Assembly: GCA_964195945.1 (NCBI GenBank) | Contig: CAXMRC010000070.1 | Coordinates: 1-20,562, forward strand | Length of the DNA: 20,562 nt | Reading direction: 5' to 3' | DNA from: JAAETI01 sp964195945 | GTDB lineage: Bacteria; Actinomycetota; Acidimicrobiia; Spongiisociales; UBA5794 | Shown here: positions 1 through 7,249 of the stretch, piece after piece | How the letters are laid out: every line of letters starts with the position of its first letter | Numbering within the stretch: position 1 is the stretch's first letter | Position numbers and translations under genes: made by a program | Notes under the pieces: model-generated | What the model was told of the DNA's origin: nothing | Databases searched by the model: none | Seen by the model: the letters and a program-made list of their open reading frames with translations, nothing else

Positions 1-947
1 GTTCCGATCTGGATATGCAGGTTGCCGCTCTCGCCGAGAAACAAGGTGCAGTTGTCGTCACCGGGGCCGAAGCGGTGCCCATTGTCGATGCTGGTGACCT
101 GACCTCTGTGACCTTGCGTCGCAAAGGGGAAGAGGACGAGACCATCAACCCGAAATATGTGGTGATTGCCGACGGGTCGCTGTCACGGTTTGGCCGCCAA
201 CTAGGGATGACTCGACGCAAGGATTATCCATTCGGTCTGGCGGTTCGTGGATATTGGGAGTCGCCGAATTCCGATGACGCGTATCTGGAGAGCCAACTCG
301 ATATCCGCAATCGTGATGGCAAGTCCATGCCTGGCTACGGCTGGGTATTCCCTCTTGGCGACGGTGAAATCAATATCGGCGCCGGTGTGGTTTCGTCGTT
401 CAAGGGGTGGAAGGGTCTCAACACCTCGCATCTGTTGGAGGCATACGTCGAGTCGCTCGGGGACCATTGGGGTCTCACCGCAACATCACTGGTTCGGCAG
501 CCGATCGGGGGGAAGCTCCCAATGGCGCTGTCTGTTGGACCACGTTTTGGCCGTAACTGGGTAGCGGTTGGTGACTCCATCGGGGCGGTAAATCCGTTCA
601 ACGGTGAGGGCATCGACTACGCATACGAGACGGGTCGGATGGCTGCGGGCTATGTCGCCGACGCCATCGCCACCGGCAATCCTGCGGCCCTGCAGGGCTA
701 CTCGCAGGAGTTAGACGACCTGTTCGCCGACTACCAACGGGTCGCCCGTCGCTTCGTGATGGTGATCGGCCAGCCCGCCATGATGAAGACGTTCACCTAT
801 CTCGGTATGCGGTCCCGTCCGCTTATGGAGTGGGCGCTAAAAGTGATGGCCAATCTGCTCGAACCCGAAGAGCGTGGTCTGTCGGAGCGTGTCTATGGAG
901 CTATCGAGCGCATAGTCAAGATCACACCAGACCCCCTCATCAAGTAG
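1..947 (+). CDS. Geranylgeranyl reductase family FAD-dependent oxidoreductase (5' end cut off)
   Basis: The reading frame is open from the window edge (codons begin at base 3), so the first ATG at 15 is probably internal. About 314 residues are visible, and a family member of roughly 400-430 residues would have its N-terminal FAD-binding GxGxxG motif outside the window. Visible family marks are YVVIADG followed by SRFGRQLG, GYGWVFPLGDGEINIGAG, and the second FAD-binding motif GDSIGAVNPFNGEGIDYA, followed by a helical C-terminal part. Family members reduce double bonds of prenyl chains. In mycobacteria the relative MenJ saturates one isoprene of menaquinone-9. Being close to nuoA suggests the same role here, tuning the quinone that complex I reduces; that is inference. 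It could instead act on another geranylgeranyl lipid. It ends 8 bp inside the convergent gene downstream. Confidence 0.85.
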   Translation, partial: SDLDMQVAALAEKQGAVVVTGAEAVPIVDAGDLTSVTLRRKGEEDETINPKYVVIADGSLSRFGRQLGMTRRKDYPFGLAVRGYWESPNSDDAYLESQLDIRNRDGKSMPGYGWVFPLGDGEINIGAGVVSSFKGWKGLNTSHLLEAYVESLGDHWGLTATSLVRQPIGGKLPMALSVGPRFGRNWVAVGDSIGAVNPFNGEGIDYAYETGRMAAGYVADAIATGNPAALQGYSQELDDLFADYQRVARRFVMVIGQPAMMKTFTYLGMRSRPLMEWALKVMANLLEPEERGLSERVYGAIERIVKITPDPLIK

Positions 948-1659
948 CGGTCGATTCGGCATTCGGAGCCGGCCGCATCCGGTATTCGATGGCGTTGCCG
1001 CGCTTACCAGATTGCTCGATGACGGAGGCGTTATGCAGGCAATACGCCATCTGCTGGCCAAGGCGACGGGGTCTGCCGAGGGCCTTTGCCAGGTCGGAGG
1101 TCGTGAATGGATCGGGCAAGCCGGCTGGGATCAGAACGCCAAGATCAGCGCTGTTGCGAATGTCGACTGTTCCCTCGACGCTAAGCAGTCGGCGTTCGTC
1201 CACTACCCACCCCTTGCGTCGCCACGCCTTGGTTGGATCGTGGTGGCGATATTCCTCTTCATGGGTCAGGACCAGTTGGATCTCTAAACCGGGGTTCGTG
1301 ATCAGGTCCGGGAAGCTCACCAACTCCTTGAAAATGTCGATCGGGGAGCCGTGCTGTGGTGACATGCGTCGACCGAGGACTACGCCATCGGCGTCGACTT
1401 TCACGATCCACTTGCTGGTGGGAATCGGGTGCACGATCCGCACCCGATGCCCCATCGCGAGGAGCTGGCCTAGTTTGCGTTTCATCGATGAGAAGCCGCG
1501 TGTCTGGACTTCGATGAGGAGGTCGCCGCGGACGACATCGATGACGAAACCATCCACCGGCATCTCGAATTTGTCGCCGTCACGCGCACACCATCGCTTG
1601 AGCGAGGCGTGCAGCGGTTTCTCACGCATGGTCCCGACATGGGGCGTTGGGTCTGCCAT
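940..1659 (-). CDS. Unknown protein with possible PD-(D/E)XK-like nuclease fold and C-terminal winged-helix-like region
   Basis: I do not recognise a named family with certainty. The N-terminal half has the pattern E-(x)3-D-(x)4-D-(x)8-E-x-Q, visible as EMPVDGFVIDVV followed by LLIEVQTR. This resembles the metal-binding core of PD-(D/E)XK nucleases in its E-x-Q variant, and a Lys/Arg-rich stretch (SSMKRKL) follows. The last ~60 residues (DPFTTSDLAKALGRPRRLGQQM, continuing to a YR ending) look like a winged helix-turn-helix. The start is uncertain. The frame extends to a GTG at 1698, an ATG at 1659 has a TACGAT box 8 nt upstream suggesting a leaderless start, and an ATG at 1629 begins the conserved-looking MREKPLHASLKRW. 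No good ribosome binding site precedes any of them. The opposite-strand frame over the same bases is Arg/Ser-rich and is taken as a shadow. Nuclease activity is inference only. Confidence 0.7.
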   Translation of the reverse strand: MADPTPHVGTMREKPLHASLKRWCARDGDKFEMPVDGFVIDVVRGDLLIEVQTRGFSSMKRKLGQLLAMGHRVRIVHPIPTSKWIVKVDADGVVLGRRMSPQHGSPIDIFKELVSFPDLITNPGLEIQLVLTHEEEYRHHDPTKAWRRKGWVVDERRLLSVEGTVDIRNSADLGVLIPAGLPDPFTTSDLAKALGRPRRLGQQMAYCLHNASVIEQSGKRGNAIEYRMRPAPNAESTAT

Positions 1660-1742
1660 CGTGAGCGATCGTACAACCCGGAGCTGAGATGTGACCACGC
1701 TCAGGATTTGGCCGCCGACAAATCAGTTACTGTCTCGCCGCT
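1660..1742. promoter_or_regulatory. Putative divergent promoter region (both genes possibly leaderless)
   Basis: This spacer lies between the minus-strand unknown gene (ATG at 1659) and marC (ATG at 1743). Neither start has a Shine-Dalgarno sequence. A TANNNT-type -10 box sits just upstream of each: TACGAT on the minus strand (1668-1673), 8 nt before its ATG, and TACTGT on the plus strand (1728-1733), 9 nt before the marC ATG. Such spacing fits leaderless transcripts, which are common in actinobacteria. The -35 boxes are weak, for example TGGTCA on the minus strand. If the minus-strand gene really starts at the GTG at 1698, part of this region is coding. Confidence 0.3.
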
Positions 1743-2360
1743 ATGTCCGAATTTGCCGTCGCATCATTCCTATCTTTTCTCGTGATCGTGGATCCCGTGG
1801 GCCTGGCCCCGTTGTTCCTCTCTATCACCGCGGGCCGGCCTCGCGGCGAGCGGCACCGGATTGCCAGAAACGCGGTTCTGATCGCAGGGCTCATCATCAT
1901 TCTCTTCGGATTGGGCGGCCGGTCGCTGCTGGAGTACCTCGGTGTCAGCATCGATGCGTTGCGGATCGCCGGTGGTGTCCTGTTGTTCAAGTTGGCGTTT
2001 GACATGATCCTGGCGCACCGGGAACGCACCACAAAGGCAGAGACAGACGAGGCTGAAGCGGCGGAAGACGTCACGGTTTTTCCACTGGCGATTCCGTTGC
2101 TGGCAGGCCCGGGCGCGTTCGCGACCGTGCTTGTCTTTGTGGCGCGCGCCGATGGTCGCTCGGAATACCTGGCAATCCTGTTTGGCAGCGTGGTGCTGGT
2201 TCTCGCAACGGCATGGGGCGCGCTCCGCCTGGCATCAGGGGTGACGCGAGTGTTGGGTCACACCGGTATCAACGTGATCACGCGTGTCTTTGGGATCATC
2301 CTTGCGGCTCTTGCAGTACAGCTTGTCGCCGATGGTGTGCTTGCGCTGTGGCGTGCCTAA
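1743..2360 (+). CDS. MarC family (UPF0056) integral membrane protein
   Basis: This 205-residue, strongly hydrophobic protein has about six predicted membrane helices, the usual size and layout of the MarC/UPF0056 family. Family marks seen are VDPVGLAPLFLSIT in the first helix region, LRIAGGVLLFKLAFDMI, FPLAIPLLAGPGAF at the start of the second half, and a final VITRVFGIILAALAVQLVADGV. A charged loop rich in Glu and Ala (about residues 95-110) separates the two halves. The molecular function of MarC proteins is not settled: they were first linked to multiple antibiotic resistance, but that link was later questioned, and transport is only presumed. The start has no ribosome binding site and may be leaderless. 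It ends 124 bp before nuoA and is probably a separate transcript. Confidence 0.85.
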   Translation: MSEFAVASFLSFLVIVDPVGLAPLFLSITAGRPRGERHRIARNAVLIAGLIIILFGLGGRSLLEYLGVSIDALRIAGGVLLFKLAFDMILAHRERTTKAETDEAEAAEDVTVFPLAIPLLAGPGAFATVLVFVARADGRSEYLAILFGSVVLVLATAWGALRLASGVTRVLGHTGINVITRVFGIILAALAVQLVADGVLALWRA

Positions 2361-2422
2361 ACGACGCTTTGTTGGCCCGTCACCATTGGCCGCCGAGACC
2401 CAATAGGGTGGTGGTTGCGCAG

Positions 2423-2488
2423 ATGGCTTTGTATGCATGTGAGGAGATTCCTAATCTTGCGTTTCGGAAGGAGCTTCTGAACCGATGA
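2423..2488 (+). CDS. Possible 21-residue leader ORF coupled to nuoA
   Basis: A short frame opens at ATG 2423 and ends with a TGA that overlaps the nuoA start codon as ATGA, the junction used repeatedly inside this operon. A weak purine-rich stretch (AGGGTGGTGG, 2405-2414) lies about 8 nt upstream of the ATG. The peptide would run MALYACEEIP through LLNR. The frame is open far upstream as well, through the end of marC, so openness alone is not evidence. If transcription starts at the candidate promoter at 2429-2457, this ORF would not be on the mRNA. It may be chance. Confidence 0.2.
   Translation: MALYACEEIPNLAFRKELLNR
2429..2457 (+). promoter_or_regulatory. nuo: Candidate promoter of the nuo operon
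   Basis: Within the 124-bp gap before nuoA, TTGTAT (2429-2434) and TAATCT (2452-2457) are separated by 17 nt and resemble sigma-70-type -35 and -10 boxes, each matching about half of the consensus. The distance to the nuoA ribosome binding site (2466-2473) is short, so the leader would be only about 20 nt. No clear operator was recognised. The assignment rests on position and weak matches only. Confidence 0.25.
2466..2473 (+). promoter_or_regulatory. Ribosome binding site of nuoA
   Basis: GGAAGGAG lies 11 nt before the ATG at 2485, a strong Shine-Dalgarno core. It supports that ATG as the first start codon of the operon. A second purine run, GAGGAG at 2441-2446, lies further upstream and is too far away to serve nuoA. 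Confidence 0.6.
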
Positions 2489-2921
2489 CGTTGTCCGCAT
2501 ATCTGCCGATTGCCCTCGCCTTTATTCTTACTGTGGGCTTTGCGGCAGTCAGCCTGACCCTCTCGAGTCTCATCGCTCCCAAGAAGCCAACTCCGGAGAA
2601 ACTCGCTCCGTACGAGTGCGGCATTGTTCCTCTCCAAGAGCCGGTGCAGCGCTTCCCCGTCAAGTTCTATTTGGTGGCGATGCTGTTCGTCATCTTCGAT
2701 GTTGAAATCATCTTCTTGTTTGCCTACGCGGTTCGTTGGGAGTCGTTCGGCTGGGGCGGTGTGGCGATGATGGGCATCTTCGTTCTGCTCATCGTCGAGA
2801 CTCTCGTTTATGTGTGGAAGCGAGGCGCCCTCGACTGGAACGTGGCGCACCGCTCCCGCTATCGACGTGTCGTCGCTCCGCTGGAGTCGGCAATCAGCGA
2901 CTCAGGTGAGGAAGCTGCCTG

Positions 2922-2922
<1 letters not shown>
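2485..2922 (+). CDS. nuoA: NADH-quinone oxidoreductase subunit A
   Basis: NuoA is a small membrane subunit of complex I at the junction of the quinone chamber and the membrane arm. The 145-residue product has three predicted membrane helices (about 7-29, 60-82 and 92-112). The family signature is present: APYECGIVP with the loop cysteine C45, RFPVKFYLVAMLFVIFDVE with D72 and E74, and E104 in the third helix. D72/E74 and E104 match the conserved acidic residues at the start of the proton path. The C-terminus is a charged cytoplasmic tail. This is the first gene of the operon. Its TGA overlaps the nuoB ATG by one base (TGATG), indicating translational coupling. Confidence 0.97.
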
Positions 2923-3388
<466 letters not shown>

Positions 3389-3392
<4 letters not shown>

Positions 3393-3883
3393 GCGAAAGT
3401 ACGATGAACGACACAGTGTTTGAGCCCTTGGCCAACGCATTTCCCGACGTGAAGTTCGAGCAGGTGCTCAACTCCAAGCAAGACGTCGCCACCGTTCCCT
3501 CCGAGCAATACCTCGATTTCGTCATTGCTGCCCGCACCGCCGGCTTCGAAACGTTCGCAGATCTTTGTGGTGTCGATTATCTGCGCCGCGACCCGCGCTT
3601 TGAGGTGGTCCTCAATCTTGTTTCCCACACCCACGTCCGCCGCCTGCGTATCCGCGTGGGGGTGCCTGGTTCTAACCCGCTCGTGTCATCAGTGACTGGG
3701 GTCTTCCCTGGTGCCAACTTCTACGAGCGGGAAGCTTTTGATCTGTTCGGCATCCTCTTTGAGGGTCATCCTGACCTGACTCGAATCGTGCTTCCCGATG
3801 ATTGGGAAGGTCACCCACTGCGCAAGGACTACTCGGTTGGTTCGGTGCCGGTCCGCTTCAAGGAGTCACCGAAAGCACAATGA
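3389..3883 (+). CDS. nuoC: NADH-quinone oxidoreductase subunit C
   Basis: NuoC is the roughly 30-kDa-type hydrophilic subunit that packs against NuoB and NuoD in the peripheral arm; it carries no cofactor. The product is 164 residues. The family signature near the end is complete: YEREAFDLFGILFEGHPDL, then RIVLPDDWEGHPLRKDY. The frame can be extended upstream into nuoB, but the ATG at 3389 overlaps the nuoB stop (ATGA) and has AGGGGAG a few bases upstream, so it is preferred. A second in-frame ATG at 3404 is an alternative. Here nuoC and nuoD are separate genes, unlike the nuoCD fusion of enterobacteria. Confidence 0.96.
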
Positions 3884-5316
3884 GTGATACACCGAACGTC
3901 GTAACCGGAGATTTCGAAGCTCCCACCACCGAGCCTCCTCCAGCCGCGGAGAACCCGAAGTCGGAGTCGGCCGAGGCTCGCCGCGAGATCCACGACATGT
4001 GGGTGGCCGGTACCGAAGAAGCTGCCTGGATGCGGAACTACACCGATGAGGGTGCTCAGGAGATGCTGGAGGCCGGGTCCGATCCAGCCGTAGAAATCCA
4101 CAGGGGCACCACTGTCGAAGATGACTTTGTCTTTGACGATGAGGCCGATGACGACGAGCTTCAGATCCTCAACATGGGTCCGCAGCACCCGTCAACTCAT
4201 GGTGTGCTGCGTCTCCATCTCGAACTCGACGGTGAGACGATCCGTCGGGTGAAGCCAATCATCGGCTACCTCCATACCGGGATGGAGAAGACTGCCGAGA
4301 CCCTGACCTACATGCAGGGGTCCACCAACGTCACCCGGATGGATTACCTCTCGCCGATGCACATGGAGCTGGCGTTCTCTCTGGCAGTTGAATCGCTGCT
4401 CGATGTTGAGATTCCGGAGAGAGGCCAGGCGATCCGGATCCTGCTCACGGAGCTGAATCGGGTCTCCAGCCACCTGGTGTGGGCGGCCACGCAGGGAACA
4501 GACCTTGGTGCCGTTTCGATGATGATCTATGGCTTCCGTGATCGCGAATACATCCTCGAGTTCTTCGAAAAGACGACCGGTCTCCGTATGAATCACAACT
4601 TCATCCGGCCCGGTGGTGTTGCTGCCGACCTTCCCGATGGTTGGGAAGACGATATCGAGCAGATCATCTCCAAAGTCGCGGCGGGCGTCTCGGAGTACGA
4701 AGAATTGTTCAACGGGAACCCTATCTTCCGTGACCGGACCATGGGCGTTGGCGTTATTACTCCGGAGGAGTGCAACGCCCTTGGGGTAACCGGGCCGATG
4801 GCGCGGGCCGCGGGGATCAACTGGGACATCCGAAAGGCGTTCCCCTACAGCGGAATCGACAAGTACGACTTCGACGTGCCCCTCGGCAAACACGGTGATG
4901 TCTGGGACCGCTACCTAGTTCGCATTGAAGAGATCAAGCAGTCGCTCAGCATCGTGCGTCAGGTCCTCGAGACGATGCCGGCCGGCGACTACCGCACGAC
5001 CGATCGCAAGATCACACCGCCACCTCGCAAGAGAATTGACGAGTCGATGGAAGCGCTCATCCACCACTTCAAACTGTTTACGAGCGGGTTCAAGGTTCCT
5101 GCCGGCGAGACGTACACGGCCATAGAGTCACCGCGTGGCGAGCTTGGCATGTACATCGTCTCCGATGGTCGGGAGCGTCCGTGGCGGATGCACGCCAGGA
5201 CACCCTCGTTCAACCATGTGCAGGCTCTGCCGGCAATGATGACCGACTCTTTGGTCGCCGACATTGTTGCGACGATCGCATCTGCCGACCCGGTGCTGGG
5301 AGACGTGGATCGATGA
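3880..5316 (+). CDS. nuoD: NADH-quinone oxidoreductase subunit D with long acidic N-terminal extension
   Basis: NuoD is the 49-kDa-type subunit that forms most of the quinone-binding pocket with NuoB. The 478-residue product contains GPQHPSTHG with H107 and MDYLSPM with Y156. Their spacing (49) equals that of the quinone-contacting His38 and Tyr87 of Thermus Nqo4. The rest of the family is intact (RPGGVAADLP, FDVPLG, MEALIHHFKL, ESPRGELGMY, ending DPVLGDVDR). About 97 residues precede the conserved core, some 55 more than in the mycobacterial protein as I remember it. This part is Pro/Glu-rich, then strongly acidic (DDFVFDDEADDDELQ), and has no recognised domain. The start at 3880 is chosen for its ATGA overlap with nuoC; AAGGAG lies 14 nt upstream. 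A shorter start is possible, but no better one was seen. Confidence 0.96.
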   Translation: MSDTPNVVTGDFEAPTTEPPPAAENPKSESAEARREIHDMWVAGTEEAAWMRNYTDEGAQEMLEAGSDPAVEIHRGTTVEDDFVFDDEADDDELQILNMGPQHPSTHGVLRLHLELDGETIRRVKPIIGYLHTGMEKTAETLTYMQGSTNVTRMDYLSPMHMELAFSLAVESLLDVEIPERGQAIRILLTELNRVSSHLVWAATQGTDLGAVSMMIYGFRDREYILEFFEKTTGLRMNHNFIRPGGVAADLPDGWEDDIEQIISKVAAGVSEYEELFNGNPIFRDRTMGVGVITPEECNALGVTGPMARAAGINWDIRKAFPYSGIDKYDFDVPLGKHGDVWDRYLVRIEEIKQSLSIVRQVLETMPAGDYRTTDRKITPPPRKRIDESMEALIHHFKLFTSGFKVPAGETYTAIESPRGELGMYIVSDGRERPWRMHARTPSFNHVQALPAMMTDSLVADIVATIASADPVLGDVDR

Positions 5317-5969
5317 AGGACGTCGTGTTGTCTGCGGAAGAGAGCGCAGCCATCGGCAGCTGGACCGCCGAGTCCCAGGGGCTGGCTCTGGAGATCCTCG
5401 GCAAATATCCGAAGAAGCGCTCCGCGGTCATGCCGCTTTTGTATGTCTCGATGATCGAAAACGGCTACGTCACCAACGAAGGCATGAAAGCCGTGTCGAT
5501 CCTGACCGGTCTGACCGCAGCCCAGGTCCAGGCGGTTGCCAGCTTCTACTCGATGTACAAAAGGGAAGAGCTTGGCGACTATCTCGTTTCGGTATGCACC
5601 TCTATCTCGTGTTTCCTGCTGGGTGCCGACGATGTCTTGGCCGCAATCGAGGACGAGTCGGGCGTCCCCGACGGTGAGACCGGCGCCGCGGGCAAGTTCA
5701 GCGTCGAACATGTCGAATGTAATGGCGCCTGCGGTGGAGCGCCGGTGGTTCTGGTGAACTACGAAATGATCGAAGGCGTCACTCCCGACAAGGGCAGGGA
5801 ATTGGTCAAGTGGCTGCGTGACGGTGGACCCGACGTGGTCAGCACCGAGGAGATGCAGCAACTATTCGGCGGTGAGCGCGCATTTGACTGGGGGATCAAG
5901 GAACTCGAGGGAGCGTTCCTACCCATCCCCGCGTTTGGTCCCTATGGGTCCGCCAAGGGGGCTTCATGA
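5313..5969 (+). CDS. nuoE: NADH-quinone oxidoreductase subunit E (cluster N1a)
   Basis: NuoE is the 24-kDa-type thioredoxin-like subunit that holds the 2Fe-2S cluster N1a beside the flavin of NuoF. The 218-residue product has an N-terminal helical bundle (about 1-85, with SAVMPLLYV and VASFYSMY), then the ligands C95 and C100 (SVCTSISC) and C136 and C140 (ECNGACGGAPVVLVN). The last ~50 residues are a lineage-type tail ending near PIPAFGPYG. A longer upstream frame exists inside nuoD; the ATG at 5313 is chosen because it overlaps the nuoD stop (ATGA) and is preceded by GGGAG. It ends in an ATGA overlap with nuoF. Confidence 0.97.
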   Translation: MKDVVLSAEESAAIGSWTAESQGLALEILGKYPKKRSAVMPLLYVSMIENGYVTNEGMKAVSILTGLTAAQVQAVASFYSMYKREELGDYLVSVCTSISCFLLGADDVLAAIEDESGVPDGETGAAGKFSVEHVECNGACGGAPVVLVNYEMIEGVTPDKGRELVKWLRDGGPDVVSTEEMQQLFGGERAFDWGIKELEGAFLPIPAFGPYGSAKGAS

Positions 5970-7249
5970 AGATTCTGACCGAGCGGATGGATGCGCACCG
6001 CACTGATAGCCACACCATCGAGCGGTACGAGGCTACCGGTGGCTATTCCGCACTTCGCAAGGGCATGCTCGATATTGGGGCCGAGGCGATCGCGGCCGAG
6101 GTGAAGGCTTCGAACATCCGGGGACGCGGCGGCGCCAACTTCCCTGCCGGTGTGAAGTGGGGTTTCCTGGCACCGGCCAAGCCCGCCTATCTGGTGATCA
6201 ACGGGGACGAATCCGAGCCGGGCACGTTCAAAGACAGGCAACTGTTGGAGCGTGATCCGCACCAGCTGATCGAAGGCGTAATCCTTACTGCGTTCGCTCT
6301 CGGCATCAACCACGCGTTCATCTACATCCGTGGCGAATACCCCAAGCCGGCACGACGGACTCAGCATGCCGTCGACGAGGCTTATCAAAAAGGCTATGTC
6401 GGCAAGAACATCCTGGATACCGGTTTCGATCTCGACATCACTGTCCATCTCGGCGGTGGTGCCTACATCTGTGGCGAAGAGTCCGCTCTCTTGAACAGCC
6501 TCGAAGGTCGTCGGGGCGAGCCACGGCTCAAGCCACCGTTCCCTGCGGTTGCCGGTCTCTATGCCAAGCCCACCATCGTCAACAATGTTGAAACGATTTC
6601 CAATGTCCCGTGGATCGTCAACAACGGCGGTATCGCCTACGCCTCGATCGGTCCCGATACCTCAGCCGGTACCCGGATGGTCTCGATCTCAGGGCACATC
6701 AACAAACCTGGCAACTACGAGATCGTGATGGGAATGACCTGGCGGGAGCTGATCTTTGAACTCGGCGGTGGCATCCCCAACGGCCATGAGCTCAAGGCGT
6801 GGATCCCCGGTGGGTCTTCCGCTCCGTGGTTTGTTCCTGATGAGCATCTCGACACACCGGTGACCATCGACGACGTTGGCAAGCACGGTTCAATGCTGGG
6901 TTCCGGAGCAGTCATCGTCATGGACGACAGCACCGATCTTGTTGCGGCTGCTCATCGCATGGTTCGCTTCTACTCGCACGAGTCTTGTGGCCAGTGCACC
7001 CCGTGCCGTGAGGGCACTACCTGGCTGGAACGGATCTTCAACCGTATCTTGTCTGGCCAGGGGCGTATGGCTGATATCGATCTCCTCCTCGACGTTTGTG
7101 ACGGGATTAGCCCAGGGCTCACCTGGCCGCCGGCCATGACCACGATTTGCCCGCTCGGTCCTTCGGCGACCGCTCCGGTGATTTCGTTGATGCGGTATTT
7201 CCGTGATGAGGTTGAGGCCAGGATCAACGAGGAGGTGACTGTTGGCTGA
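5966..7249 (+). CDS. nuoF: NADH-quinone oxidoreductase subunit F (FMN, NADH site, cluster N3)
   Basis: NuoF oxidises NADH with FMN and passes electrons to the 4Fe-4S cluster N3. The 427-residue product shows the nucleotide/FMN-binding GRGGANFPAG (53-62), the NADH-site motif DESEPGTFKDR (81-91), the glycine-rich GGGAYICGEESALL, and PPFPAVAGL followed by VNNVET. N3 ligands are C341, C344 and C347 (SCGQCTPC) plus C395 (TTICPLG). Two mild oddities are visible: Asn replaces the usual Gly in the GRGGAGFP-type loop, and about 7 extra residues (around SPGLTWPP) lie before the fourth cysteine compared with E. coli NuoF as I recall it. The start overlaps the nuoE stop (ATGA) and has AAGGGGG upstream. 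The end overlaps nuoG by 8 nt. Confidence 0.97.
   Translation: MKILTERMDAHRTDSHTIERYEATGGYSALRKGMLDIGAEAIAAEVKASNIRGRGGANFPAGVKWGFLAPAKPAYLVINGDESEPGTFKDRQLLERDPHQLIEGVILTAFALGINHAFIYIRGEYPKPARRTQHAVDEAYQKGYVGKNILDTGFDLDITVHLGGGAYICGEESALLNSLEGRRGEPRLKPPFPAVAGLYAKPTIVNNVETISNVPWIVNNGGIAYASIGPDTSAGTRMVSISGHINKPGNYEIVMGMTWRELIFELGGGIPNGHELKAWIPGGSSAPWFVPDEHLDTPVTIDDVGKHGSMLGSGAVIVMDDSTDLVAAAHRMVRFYSHESCGQCTPCREGTTWLERIFNRILSGQGRMADIDLLLDVCDGISPGLTWPPAMTTICPLGPSATAPVISLMRYFRDEVEARINEEVTVG
7230..7238 (+). promoter_or_regulatory. Strong Shine-Dalgarno that fixes the TTG start of nuoG
   Basis: AGGAGGTGA is a near-perfect complement to the 16S rRNA 3' end. It lies inside the end of nuoF, with its GGAGG core 6 nt before TTG at 7242. 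No ATG or GTG in the nuoG frame is as well placed, and the NuoG N-terminus (ADLVTITIDG) begins exactly here, so TTG is the probable start codon. Confidence 0.75.

Noticed and set aside
830..1687. 285-residue plus-strand ORF opposite the minus-strand unknown gene
   Set aside because: Arg/Ser/Pro-rich shadow composition, overlaps the end of the reductase gene, and the minus-strand frame shows a coherent protein.
4080..4170. Frameshift or fusion creating the NuoD N-terminal extension
   Set aside because: The frame is continuous from the nuoC-coupled ATG into the conserved core, and nuoC has an intact ending, so no break is visible.
4192..4893. 233-residue minus-strand ORF inside nuoD
   Set aside because: Antisense shadow; His/Arg/Val-rich with no domain.
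4989..5861. 290-residue minus-strand ORF across nuoD and nuoE
   Set aside because: Spans the junction of two certain genes on the other strand; a shadow created by GC-rich codon bias.
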